Both the position numbers and the translations under genes were made by a program. The notes under the pieces are model-generated. The model did not search any database. It was not told the DNA's origin and was given only the letters and a program-made list of their open reading frames with translations. A stretch of 64,000 bases of DNA from Methylotuvimicrobium buryatense 5G (GTDB taxonomy: Bacteria; Pseudomonadota; Gammaproteobacteria; Methylococcales; Methylomonadaceae), in NCBI RefSeq assembly GCF_000341735.1, contig NZ_KB455575.1, positions 2,057,819 to 2,121,818 of the forward strand. The letters are read 5' to 3'. Below, one piece after another: positions 1 to 7,961 of the stretch (position 1 is the stretch's first letter; each line of letters begins with the position of its first letter).

Positions 1-301
1 AAAACAAGCAGGAACTTTCTCCCCACTTTGAAAAAGAGAAATTGAGGGGCTGAATACTTACGTTAAAAGCAATATAAAATCAATAGGATCGAAACCCTGA
101 TTTTACCTTGGCTCGTTCGATAGACATGTAAAAAAAATCTCCGATTTCTTTTTACTCTAGTGTGCCAAAATCGATATTATATTTCAATTCATATGACAAT
201 TGTCTTTACTGATTGCTTGGATAATCCACCTCACCTAATCTAAAGGAATATTTCCTAACCAAGCGCTGCCAAAATTTCATAACTTAATGAACGAGTGTTT
301 G

Positions 302-880
302 TATACCCGTCGTAGATCAAAACTCGGCGCCGGGGTGTCCGCCAAAGGACGCCGTGAATACGTCCATGTAGGCTCTATGCCAGCTCCATGCTGGTAAAGC
401 CTTTGCGAGCAGCAATTCCCAATTTGGAAATCAACAAGGGCGAGAAGCGTGCTTGGCGAGGATATCGGCAGCAGGGCAGATTTTTGCTCCTGCAAAATCT
501 GCATTCACGCCATCCTTGGCGCTTGCAGATTTTTGCTCCTGCAAAATCTGCATTCACGCCATCCTTGGCGCTCGAGCTGCCGCCAAGCCCCCATGGATGG
601 GTTTACGGCGTTCCTCGACAGGCATACCCCACACCCTAAAATCGGCGAAACTGCTCAAACTGGGAATTGCTGCTTTGCGAGCGCCATGGATGGCGTGAAT
701 GTCGATTTTGCATTACGCCACGGATGGCGTGTATTTAGGGCAATGCAGGGCAGAAAAATGCTCCTGCATTTTCTGCATTCATTACATCCATGTAACTCAG
801 CAATTGCCGAGGAGCAAAAATCGACCTAACACCCCGGCGCCTCCTCGGGCACTGCCGAAATTTGAAGTGCGAAAGGTATA
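302..880 (-). repeat. Family A repeat, interrupted by a family B element
   Basis: The outer element starts TATACCCGTCGTAGATC and ends GAAGTGCGAAAGGTATA, matching the A copies at 27311-27519 and 40751-40896. It is split by a B element at 410-672. The part after 682 also holds extra hairpin units (ATGGATGGCGTGAATG and TGCAGGGCAG-type) like those inside B copies, so A and B seem to exchange internal modules. Confidence 0.8.
410..672 (+). mobile_element. Family B MITE-like element, copy 1
   Basis: The ends are perfect 12-bp inverted repeats, CAGCAATTCCCA and TGGGAATTGCTG. The element is flanked by a 9-bp direct duplication CTTTGCGAG at 401-409 and 673-681, which marks transposition into a family A repeat. 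Inside, a unit of about 49 bp beginning GCAGATTTTTGCTCCTGC is present twice in tandem (about 475-572). There is no transposase frame, so it must have been mobilised in trans. Confidence 0.85.
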
Positions 881-1062
881 ATTATTCAGCATAAGCACTT
901 GTTCGTAAATAACTTACCTATTTTATGAAGGGCGTTGATTTATAATCAATACTGAAGCCAATCCGACCAGAAACGCTAAATAGCTTCGAATGTTTAATTC
1001 AACATTTCGCAAAGTCCCTTTTTTCTTTAAACCATTTGCATAGCATTGCCTAGAATAAGCCG

Positions 1063-1890
1063 ATGAAAAAAAGCAACTTGCTAAACCACACTTTTCAGAA
1101 TACTAAAAAGAAACTAAATTACTCGACTGCTCTAGGCTTTTTATGCGGCATAGTGCTGTGCTTATTTATCGGTCTTTATGCAGCCAATGATTTCAATTCA
1201 TTCATGAATTGGACCGGACTCTTTATTGTCGTTGTCGGCACGATTGCTTCGGTACTGTTGAGCTACCCCTTAAGAGATATCATTAATGGATTAAAATCGG
1301 TCAAACTGATTTTTCTTTATGAAAGCCTAAACCCTCAACATGAGGCCGATGAAATCATCAATGTTTCGAAAATGTGGTTCACTCGAAACTTCATGGCCAT
1401 TGAAAATATTATCGATACGATCAATAACCCTTATCTAAAAACAGGCTTTCAATTGGTTGTCGATCAAACGCCTGTCGATGATATTTTATCGCTATTGAAA
1501 TGGCGGATCGCTAGACTAAAAGCCAAGGAAAAAGCCGAAGCCAATATTTTCCACAGCATGGCAGCCTTTGCACCGGCCTTCGGCATGCTGGGCACGTTGA
1601 TCGGCTTGATTAACATGCTGCAAATCATCGACATGAGGGATATTGGCGCTATTACCTTCAACATGGGGGTTTCTCTAATCACGACATTTTACGGTTTGAT
1701 ACTAGCCAATCTCGTTTTTACCCCGATCGCAATCAAACTAGAAAGACGCACCGAACATCGCGTCATGATTATGAGCATGGTCATGGAGGGCATCACCTTA
1801 ATCGCCGACAATCGCAACCCTTCTTTTGTAAGAGAAACGCTTAAATCATTTATTGCTCATTATGACAATGAACTGAAAATCGATGAATAA
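1063..1890 (+). CDS. MotA/PomA-like stator subunit
   Basis: This 275-residue protein has the layout of MotA-family ion-channel subunits of the flagellar stator. Membrane segments are visible at about 22-41, 51-68, 168-188 and 199-222, with a charged cytoplasmic region between the second and third. The family's channel prolines appear to be P171 (in a FAPAFGMLGTLIGL stretch) and P221. The GTLIGL text is closer to PomA/LafT types than to E. coli MotA. Its last 8 bases overlap the motB-like gene, so the two are translationally coupled. No flagellar or chemotaxis genes lie nearby, so this may be an extra stator set. MotA/TolQ/ExbB membership is secure; the exact motor is not. Confidence 0.85.
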   Translation: MKKSNLLNHTFQNTKKKLNYSTALGFLCGIVLCLFIGLYAANDFNSFMNWTGLFIVVVGTIASVLLSYPLRDIINGLKSVKLIFLYESLNPQHEADEIINVSKMWFTRNFMAIENIIDTINNPYLKTGFQLVVDQTPVDDILSLLKWRIARLKAKEKAEANIFHSMAAFAPAFGMLGTLIGLINMLQIIDMRDIGAITFNMGVSLITTFYGLILANLVFTPIAIKLERRTEHRVMIMSMVMEGITLIADNRNPSFVRETLKSFIAHYDNELKIDE

Positions 1891-2764
1891 AGACCCATTT
1901 TTCAAGCTACAGTCTTCGCAAACATTTGAAGAATTGATGGAAGACAGCCATAAGCCGGGAAATCAAAACTGGCTCATCAGTTATCTCGATGTATTCGTAT
2001 TGATTCTAATGTTTATCATTACGCTCATAGCGCTCAGCGATTTTTCTATCGAAACCGAACCCAAGACATTGATCGCTACTCCGCAACCGATTAAAAAACC
2101 TAAACCGGCCTTACCTAAAGCCGAACGGATCATCGAAGAACCGCCTCCGACTATCGAAACAAAGCCTGAGCCGTCTGCCGCCGCACCATTCATAGGGCCT
2201 CCCAAACCCCCGATTGAAAAACCGGAGGAACCGATTGTTAGTGACAAAATAACGCCCGACATTGAACCGGAAGAAACTTTTTTAATACCCGCTCCGGAAA
2301 CAACGCCACAGGAAACACTGCAATCAAAATTATCGGAAAAACTCGAACAAATGGGCTTGGATAAGTCGGTAGCGATCAAGATAACGGAGGATTATGCACA
2401 ACTGGAAATCCAAGACAATATTTTATTCGAGTCGTCGCAAGCCAACCTGACCGACCCGGGCAAACATTTACTCGACGATCTAGTGCCTCTGTTACAACAG
2501 GCTGTCGGATTGATTTTCATCGAAGGTCATACCGATAATCGTCCGATCAGAACCGTTCAATTTCCGTCAAACTGGGAATTAGGCGCCGCTAGAGCCACAA
2601 GTGTTTTACATTACTTGACGACACAAGGCCTCGAGAGCACTCGAATGCGCGCAGTGACTTACGCAGACACGCAACCGATTGCCGACAACGACACCCCTGA
2701 AGGCCGAGAAATGAATCGACGCGTGAATATTTTGATTAAGGTTAAGGAACAAACCTCTCCATGA
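1883..2764 (+). CDS. MotB-like stator subunit with OmpA peptidoglycan-binding domain
   Basis: This 293-residue partner of the MotA-like protein has one N-terminal membrane helix (about 31-51). That helix contains D36 in a SYLDVFVLILMF context, the expected place of the ion-binding aspartate of MotB. Residues about 59-145 form an unusually long proline-rich, KP/EP-type linker reminiscent of TonB or proline-rich stator variants. Residues about 175-290 are an OmpA/MotB peptidoglycan-binding domain with GHTDNRPI near 215 and a C-terminal GREMNRRVNI motif. It starts inside the upstream gene (8-base overlap). The long linker could indicate a non-flagellar ExbBD-like role, but the C-terminal OmpA domain favours a cell-wall-anchored stator. 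Confidence 0.85.
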   Translation: MNKDPFFKLQSSQTFEELMEDSHKPGNQNWLISYLDVFVLILMFIITLIALSDFSIETEPKTLIATPQPIKKPKPALPKAERIIEEPPPTIETKPEPSAAAPFIGPPKPPIEKPEEPIVSDKITPDIEPEETFLIPAPETTPQETLQSKLSEKLEQMGLDKSVAIKITEDYAQLEIQDNILFESSQANLTDPGKHLLDDLVPLLQQAVGLIFIEGHTDNRPIRTVQFPSNWELGAARATSVLHYLTTQGLESTRMRAVTYADTQPIADNDTPEGREMNRRVNILIKVKEQTSP

Positions 2765-2814
2765 TTTTATCAAAGCTTTGCTATTACGAACCCTGAAACA
2801 TAAGGATTTGGTTA

Positions 2815-2885
2815 TAAATATACCCATCGCAGATCAAAATTCGGCACCGGGGTGATCATCAAAGGACGCTGTGAAGGCGCCCTGT
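2815..2885 (-). repeat. Truncated family A repeat
   Basis: The sequence TATACCCATCGCAGATCAAA followed by TTCGGCACCGGGGTG and AAAGGACGCTGTGAA matches the left third of family A copies in minus orientation. The right part is lost. Confidence 0.6.
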
Positions 2886-2983
2886 CAAGCGAGTTACCGA
2901 ACCCGCTAGAAAGCTCATGATTTCAGGAATTTATTTGTCACGAAACCCTAAGTCTCTTGGATTCAAAATTTTAGGACAAGCGA

Positions 2984-4240
2984 TTGAAAGACCTCATGTG
3001 CTTCATGATTAAACTGCCGAATTTAAGAATTATGGGGCTCATTCTGCTGACCGCCATGCACCTACAAGCATCGGCGCAAGAGCCAACGTTTAGCGGCCTT
3101 TTCAAAAACCGCTTCTTCACGCTTTCCCAAGACTCCGAATTATTATGCACCACAAGCGAATCCGGCTATTTGCCGATCGAGCGACTTAATGAAATCATTC
3201 ATCATTACGAAAACGATAATCCAGGACTCCGGCAAGCGGCAGTCGCTTTCCTAACCCGCCACACCCACCCCGATCACCTCGACGACCTAAAGCAAATCAA
3301 GAAACATTGCCGTAATCAAAACCAAGACGAGTTATGTATTCTCGAAGGTTATTGGGACGACAGAGAAAACGCGCTTCGCGTTTTAGCACTGTTTTACGAC
3401 ACCAAAACCGCGATCAAGCATAGCAACCACTACCGCCTGCCGCGTTTTGAAACCGATCATTTATATGCATTTGAAAAAGGCCTAAGAAAGATTCCGCCGT
3501 TCATGCGCGACTTCATCGTCAAAGCCAAGCCAATCAGGGATCTCGATAAGGTATTCGTAAGCGCTAAAATCCCGGAAAAAACGCAGCGATTGATCCTTGA
3601 TGCATTGCCGGGCGACACCGAAAGCCAAGTTTGGGCCGACGACACACACCCCATGACCATCATTCCCGGCGTCGGCTTTTTAAACCAAGTCGTCGCCCAG
3701 GTATACAGCGGCAGCAATCGCATTGTTTTTACGATCAAGAATTTCGATAAAGCCAAAGAGGGTCATTTTTATAAAGATATCGGGTTGAAATATCTGGTCG
3801 ATTTCAGAATCCCGTTGATCGTGCATGAACTAGCCCATGTGATCGACAACTTTCATTTTTGGAATGGGCATGAGTCGCTATATTTTTTCTTTTGGTATCG
3901 CAAACTTTCAACCGATATCGTCTATATGCATATGATCAAGGATGCTGATTTGGCGTTATGGCCATCCCGCTGGTTCGACGCCTTTGAATTTCTTTGGGAA
4001 GTCAATGACGGTCGTTATAACGGCAAAATCAATGAAAAACTGGCAGAACTGCTTAGTCAGTATATTTTGATTCCGCAGCGATTGAAAAGCGAATCGCCGG
4101 AAGCCTATGCTTGGCTACAAAAAGAGATATTTAAAGGCATCGAATACAGCGGTTATGAAAACTGTCAAAATCCGATCGTACGCGAATTAAACTGGTGGGA
4201 AGCGGCGGTAGCAAGACCCTTAGGAAGGCGGTGGCGATAA
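2984..4240 (+). CDS. Secreted or lipoprotein-like hypothetical protein with HExxH motif
   Basis: I do not recognise the family. The N-terminus carries a hydrophobic signal-like stretch (LRIMGLILLTAMHLQASAQ), predicting export. Residues 281-285 are HELAH, a zinc-metallopeptidase-type HExxH, preceded by LIV and followed by a second histidine-rich stretch (NFHFWNGHESLY). The frame opens with TTG at 2984, with an AGGA about 8 bases upstream. ATG codons at 2996 and 3005 are alternatives, and 3005 would give a more typical signal peptide. It stands alone between a repeat and a hairpin-containing gap. Protease activity is inferred from the motif only; DUF-type HExxH proteins are often uncharacterised. 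Confidence 0.7.
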   Translation: MKDLMCFMIKLPNLRIMGLILLTAMHLQASAQEPTFSGLFKNRFFTLSQDSELLCTTSESGYLPIERLNEIIHHYENDNPGLRQAAVAFLTRHTHPDHLDDLKQIKKHCRNQNQDELCILEGYWDDRENALRVLALFYDTKTAIKHSNHYRLPRFETDHLYAFEKGLRKIPPFMRDFIVKAKPIRDLDKVFVSAKIPEKTQRLILDALPGDTESQVWADDTHPMTIIPGVGFLNQVVAQVYSGSNRIVFTIKNFDKAKEGHFYKDIGLKYLVDFRIPLIVHELAHVIDNFHFWNGHESLYFFFWYRKLSTDIVYMHMIKDADLALWPSRWFDAFEFLWEVNDGRYNGKINEKLAELLSQYILIPQRLKSESPEAYAWLQKEIFKGIEYSGYENCQNPIVRELNWWEAAVARPLGRRWR

Positions 4241-4333
4241 ACTCCCTTGAGAGGACGGTTGGCACAACCTGGCTCTGAGCGTTTCGTCCGAGGTCAAAGG
4301 AAGCCGAGACATTTGAGGCAAACCGAAAGGTTA

Positions 4334-4357
4334 GGGACGGGTAAAATACCCCGTCCC
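4334..4357. repeat. Stem-loop GGGACGGG / CCCCGTCCC
   Basis: A GC-rich hairpin with a TAAAATA loop lies about 95 bases after the HExxH gene stop. It could pause or terminate transcription, but no T-tract follows on either strand, so it is not called a terminator. Confidence 0.5.
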
Positions 4358-4391
4358 GCAGAAAGATTGCTCCCACATAGCATCCGCCGCT

Positions 4392-4480
4392 CTCTGTGGG
4401 AGCGACGCCTTCGTCGCGACTTCGAAGCCGGGTACGTTAAGTAACAATAAAGGGTATCGAGGTCACATTCGCTAATATGG
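4392..4480. repeat. REP-like repeat, GTGGGAGCGA family
   Basis: The stretch CTGTGGGAGCGACGCC, TTCGTCGCGACTTCGAAGCC and AAAGGGTATCGAGGTC recurs in variant form at 18727-18880 and 20796-20875. The short palindrome GCGACG..TTCGTCGC is typical of extragenic REP-type units. There is no coding content. Confidence 0.65.
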
Positions 4481-4554
4481 CAAGACGGTATTTACCACTT
4501 ATGAATAATGGCGACCGCTGGAGCATGGGAACGATAAAGGGGAATAATTACGAC

Positions 4555-5310
4555 TCAAAGATCGGGCTCCAATGGCTTAGCGTACTGCGACATTAACGGC
4601 GGCAACTTCGCGAAGGCCTCACGCAACGTACTTTCCCAACTTTTTCTTAGATTAACCATATAAGGGTTTTCGGCCTCGAAACAATAATACTCATCCAGAC
4701 GGAAACTATCCTTACGATAAATCAACATTTCGACCGGCGGTCCGACGCTAGCATTACTGCGTATCGTCGAATCCATCGAAACCAAGCAGCAGCGCGCGGC
4801 TTCGTCCAATGGGGTATCGAGCTTCAAAAAACGATCCAACACCGGCTTACCGTATTTAATTTCGCCGATTTGCAGGAACGGTGTATGCGGAGAAGTCGTA
4901 ATGCTATTGCCTTCGGCATAGACCATATAAGCTCCCGGCGGCTCATTGCCGATTTGACCCGCAATAATAAACGTGGCGGACGGATTGAACGCCGATTGCC
5001 CTTCGGTATCGAGATGCTGCTTTTGTTTCTCGAGACTGACCTGTCCGAGGTAATTAGCCGCATCCGACAAATAGTCAACCGAATTGATATTAATCTTCGC
5101 ATCCTTGAGCTTATCGCGCTTCAACTGCTCTAAAACGGCTTGCGTCGTTGCCAAATTGCCCGCACTCAACAGAACGATTTTGCGATCGGCATTCGTCTCG
5201 AACGCGTGCATTTTCCCATAAGTGCTGACATTATCGATCCCGGCATTGGTCCTTGAATCGGACACTAAAACGAGACCTTCATTGAGTGAAGCGGCGATAC
5301 AGTAAGTCAT
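4555..5310 (-). CDS. Proteasome-type Ntn hydrolase (COG3484-like)
   Basis: The protein (251 residues from the ATG at 5310) begins MTYCIAASLNEGLVLVSDSR, so removal of Met would expose a Thr as the N-terminal nucleophile. The following SDSRTNAG and KMHAF text resembles the bacterial proteasome-like family related to HslV and 20S beta subunits. A TTG two codons upstream would bury the Thr, so the ATG is preferred. No ATPase partner gene is adjacent. In other bacteria such genes can sit near transglutaminase-like and alpha-E genes; that neighbourhood is absent here. Substrates are unknown. Confidence 0.85.
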   Translation of the reverse strand: MTYCIAASLNEGLVLVSDSRTNAGIDNVSTYGKMHAFETNADRKIVLLSAGNLATTQAVLEQLKRDKLKDAKININSVDYLSDAANYLGQVSLEKQKQHLDTEGQSAFNPSATFIIAGQIGNEPPGAYMVYAEGNSITTSPHTPFLQIGEIKYGKPVLDRFLKLDTPLDEAARCCLVSMDSTIRSNASVGPPVEMLIYRKDSFRLDEYYCFEAENPYMVNLRKSWESTLREAFAKLPPLMSQYAKPLEPDL

Positions 5311-5392
5311 AATCAAGATCTGAAAAAATAATCCGGTCAGTCTATCCTATAAATAAGGACGGGGTCCAGAAACGGATACCGGAAGCCTGCTT

Positions 5393-6487
5393 TCAAGAAT
5401 CGTCGGTCTGCTCGGCCAGCTTTGCCAACGCAGCTATCCGCCCGGATAAAGCCTCCGGAGTATCCGATCTGACTGTGGCATGAGCGACTTTACGGCCTTT
5501 TCTTGGCGTCTTGTTATACAAATGCATATGAACTTCGGACAGAGCCAACACTTCTTTCAGGTTCGGCACGCCGCCGATAAAATTTTGCATCGCGGCAAAA
5601 CCCCGTGTCTTGGTGTTGCCCAAAGGCTGATCGAGTATCGCGCGCAAATGGTTTTCAAATTGGCTGGTTTCGGAGCCTTCAATCGTCCAATGACCCGAGT
5701 TGTGCACGCGCGGAGCAAACTCATTAGCGACTAGATGCCCGTCGAGATCGAACAACTCTAACGCAAGTACGCCAACATAATCCAATGCCTCCAGCAACCT
5801 TGCAATCATCGATTCCGCTTGCGACTGCAACGGATCGTTATCGCTACTCTTGGCCAAGCGAAGAATACCTCCTCGATGCTGATTTTCCGATAATGGATAA
5901 TAAACGATAGCTCCTGAAATATTGCGCGCTGCTATGATAGAAACCTCACGGCGAAACGGCACGAAACCTTCGACAATGACCGGCGAACCCTCCAGTTCCC
6001 GCCAAGCTTCCTGTAAATCGGCCGCGGAACGGGAAATGGCTTGGCCTTTCCCGTCATAGCCAAGTCTTCGGGTTTTCAAAATCGCCGGCCAACCAATTTC
6101 CGGCATAACTTCCTGCAGGCGTTCGAAACTATCGACAGCATAATAAGGCGCGGTCGGAATACCAAGCTCTCGAAAAAAATTCTTTTCGGTCAAGCGGTCC
6201 TGGCCTACCGCCAAAGCCTTAGCCGATGGATAAACAGGCGTTTTTTCAGCGATAAAATCGATAATTTCGACCGGAACGTTTTCGAATTCGTAAGTGACCA
6301 CATCGCAACGTTCGGCCATTTGCGCCAACAGAGCACGATCCGTATAGTCACCTTGCAAATGCTCGCCTAATTCGCTCGCACAAGCCTCGTCCGCCGGATC
6401 AAAGAACATGAACTGCAAGCCTAAGGGTTTCCCTGCCAATGCCAACATTCTTGCCAATTGCCCGCCGCCCAAGATACCAATCATCAT
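5393..6487 (-). CDS. purK: N5-carboxyaminoimidazole ribonucleotide synthase PurK
   Basis: PurK uses ATP and bicarbonate to carboxylate AIR to N5-CAIR in de novo purine synthesis. The 364-residue protein begins [16 protein letters not shown], the family's nucleotide-binding hallmark, and has an ATP-grasp core (KTRRLGYDGKGQ near 140, FVPFRREVSIIAARN near 180, NEFAPRVHNSGHWTIEGS near 260). Its ATG overlaps the purE stop by one base (TAATG), giving translational coupling. Two consecutive ATG codons leave a one-codon uncertainty in the start. Length and motifs are normal for the family. Confidence 0.97.
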   Translation of the reverse strand: MMIGILGGGQLARMLALAGKPLGLQFMFFDPADEACASELGEHLQGDYTDRALLAQMAERCDVVTYEFENVPVEIIDFIAEKTPVYPSAKALAVGQDRLTEKNFFRELGIPTAPYYAVDSFERLQEVMPEIGWPAILKTRRLGYDGKGQAISRSAADLQEAWRELEGSPVIVEGFVPFRREVSIIAARNISGAIVYYPLSENQHRGGILRLAKSSDNDPLQSQAESMIARLLEALDYVGVLALELFDLDGHLVANEFAPRVHNSGHWTIEGSETSQFENHLRAILDQPLGNTKTRGFAAMQNFIGGVPNLKEVLALSEVHMHLYNKTPRKGRKVAHATVRSDTPEALSGRIAALAKLAEQTDDS

Positions 6488-6981
6488 TATTTAACACTCC
6501 TCGGATCGGCATTCGCCAATACAGTATCAGTCTGTTGCTGTCTAAATAGCTGTAAAACTTCCCGGTATTCCGGATATTTATTACCGACTATTGCCGCTGC
6601 TAGCAAAGCCGCATTAATCGCTCCCGCCTTACCGATAGCTAGTGTTCCGACCGGAATACCGGCCGGCATTTGCACAATCGACAATAAAGAATCCATGCCG
6701 TTGAGCGCTTTGGATTGGATCGGCACGCCCAATACCGGAACCGCCGTTTTTGCCGCGACCATACCCGGTAAATGCGCAGCGCCGCCGGCACCGGCGATGA
6801 TCACCTCCAAACCTCTGCTTTCCGCCGCATCGGCATAAGCAAATAATTTATCCGGCGTTCGATGCGCGGAAACGACTTCAACTTCATGAGCAATGCCGAA
6901 TTGCTCAAGCTTTTCGGCCGCAAACCGCATCGTCTCCCAATCGGAAGTCGACCCCATAATGATTCCAACTAAAACAGTCAT
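6487..6981 (-). CDS. purE: N5-CAIR mutase PurE (class I)
   Basis: PurE converts N5-CAIR to CAIR, the step after PurK. The 164-residue protein shows the class I features: [12 protein letters not shown] near 8-19, [12 protein letters not shown] near 41-52, and [17 protein letters not shown] near 63-79. It is first in a purE-purK operon read from the minus strand. A repeat-filled gap separates it from the divergently oriented edd gene. Confidence 0.97.
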   Translation of the reverse strand: MTVLVGIIMGSTSDWETMRFAAEKLEQFGIAHEVEVVSAHRTPDKLFAYADAAESRGLEVIIAGAGGAAHLPGMVAAKTAVPVLGVPIQSKALNGMDSLLSIVQMPAGIPVGTLAIGKAGAINAALLAAAIVGNKYPEYREVLQLFRQQQTDTVLANADPRSVK

Positions 6982-7152
6982 TTATGATTTCCTCTAAGCG
7001 CCATTTCCGATACCGGATCAACAAAGGCCGGCAATTGTACCCGACATCGATAAAGTTTAAAATCTGTCATTCACGCAAACTCAATTCACCCTCCCCCGTC
7101 TACCGTTTAGCAACGCCCGCTCCTCAGGCACGCACGATTGGACGATTTTTTG

Positions 7153-7541
7153 CAGCAATTCCCAATTTGGAAATCAACAAGGGCGAGAAGCGTGCTTGGC
7201 GAGGATATCGGCAGCAGGGCAGATTTTTGCTCCATGCAAAATCTGCATTCACGCCATCCTTGGCGTTCGATCTGCCCCCCCATGGATCACTGCCATTAAG
7301 TTAAGCCGTTCGTGGTGAGCCTGTCGAACCATGGACGGCTTAACTTATCGACCCAGGATTTTTCCATTCACCCTTCGACAGACTCAGGGCGAACGGAAAA
7401 ATCCTTAACTTAATGGCAGTGCCCCATGGATGGGTTCACAGGGTTCCTCGACAGGCATACCCCACACCCTAAAATCGGCGAAACTGCTCAAACTGGGAAT
7501 TGCTGAAATCCGCCGGTAAATGCACAAACTGGTAATTGCTG
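7153..7541 (+). mobile_element. Family B MITE-like element, copy 2, carrying a family C insertion
   Basis: The left end CAGCAATTCCCA starts at 7153. A right end TGGGAATTGCTG lies at 7494-7505, and a second, diverged right end (CTGGTAATTGCTG) lies at 7529-7541. The outer flanks are nearly identical: CGATTTTTTG at 7143-7152 and CGATTTTTG at 7542-7550. This fits a 9-bp target duplication with one base of drift around the longer version. Family C sits inside at 7288-7421. Confidence 0.75.
7288..7421. mobile_element. Family C MITE-like element nested in family B
   Basis: This 134-bp element has perfect 18-bp inverted ends, CACTGCCATTAAGTTAAG and its complement. It is bracketed by the 10-bp direct repeat CCCCATGGAT (7278-7287 and 7422-7431). 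The uninterrupted version of the host site can be read in the B copy at 23998-24206 (CCCCCCCATGGATGGGCTC). Internal arms CGTTCGTGGTGAGCCTGTCG and CCCTTCGACAGACTCAGGGC form further hairpins. It is too short to encode a transposase. Confidence 0.88.
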
Positions 7542-7961
7542 CGATTTTTGGCTATTTTGGTGCAAGAACCGGTTTAGATGTATAATTGCTGCTTAAATTC
7601 GCCCTTCCAATGACTCGAATACTAGCGAATGCGAAATAATAATACATATATAACAAATATTTATAAACAAATGACCTAACGGCCTAATATTTGCTTAAGG
7701 TGATTGAACAATAGCCAAATCGCTCAATCGTCTTCCGCTAAATAACACTTTTACCTTATCGCCTATGCAATCGCAAAAAACTTTAAAACAACGCAGCTTC
7801 GTCTTATCCGGCTCATTCATCGACGCCTGCCGAGCCGACGCCCCCTCCAAAACCAGATAACTTAACGGCAACCACCTCTCGAGCGTAGCGAGAAAGGCTC
7901 TTTAATTTATCGTTCAGGTTATTTGCGATAAATACGCGACATCCACTAGAAGGAAGACTTC

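Larger units (their letters stand above)
1..1062. other. Gene-free region rich in nested repeats
   Basis: No convincing gene precedes the motA-like start at 1063. Bases 1-50 are a degraded copy of a motif seen again at 12098-12160 (AAAACAAG..GGAACTTT, then CCCC/GGGG blocks). Bases 302-880 are a family A repeat carrying a family B insertion. The short open frames here lie inside the repeats and recur wherever the repeats recur, so I do not treat them as genes. Confidence 0.8.
6982..7961. other. Gene-free divergent region between purE and edd
   Basis: This region of almost 1 kb holds the purE upstream sequence, a family B element with a nested family C element (7153-7541), and about 420 bases before edd in which I see no gene. 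GTAGCGAGAAAGGCTC and ATTTATCGTTCAGG near 7890-7917 look like ordinary leader sequence. Promoters for both operons must lie here, but I cannot assign boxes with confidence. Confidence 0.7.

Noticed and set aside
475-572. Two about 49-base tandem units considered as regulatory iterons
   Set aside because: They lie inside a family B element and are best explained as an internal duplication of that element.
277-881. Several overlapping short open frames on both strands at 277-881
   Set aside because: They lie within repeats A and B, and similar peptides appear at each repeat copy; this is repeat sequence and not conserved coding.
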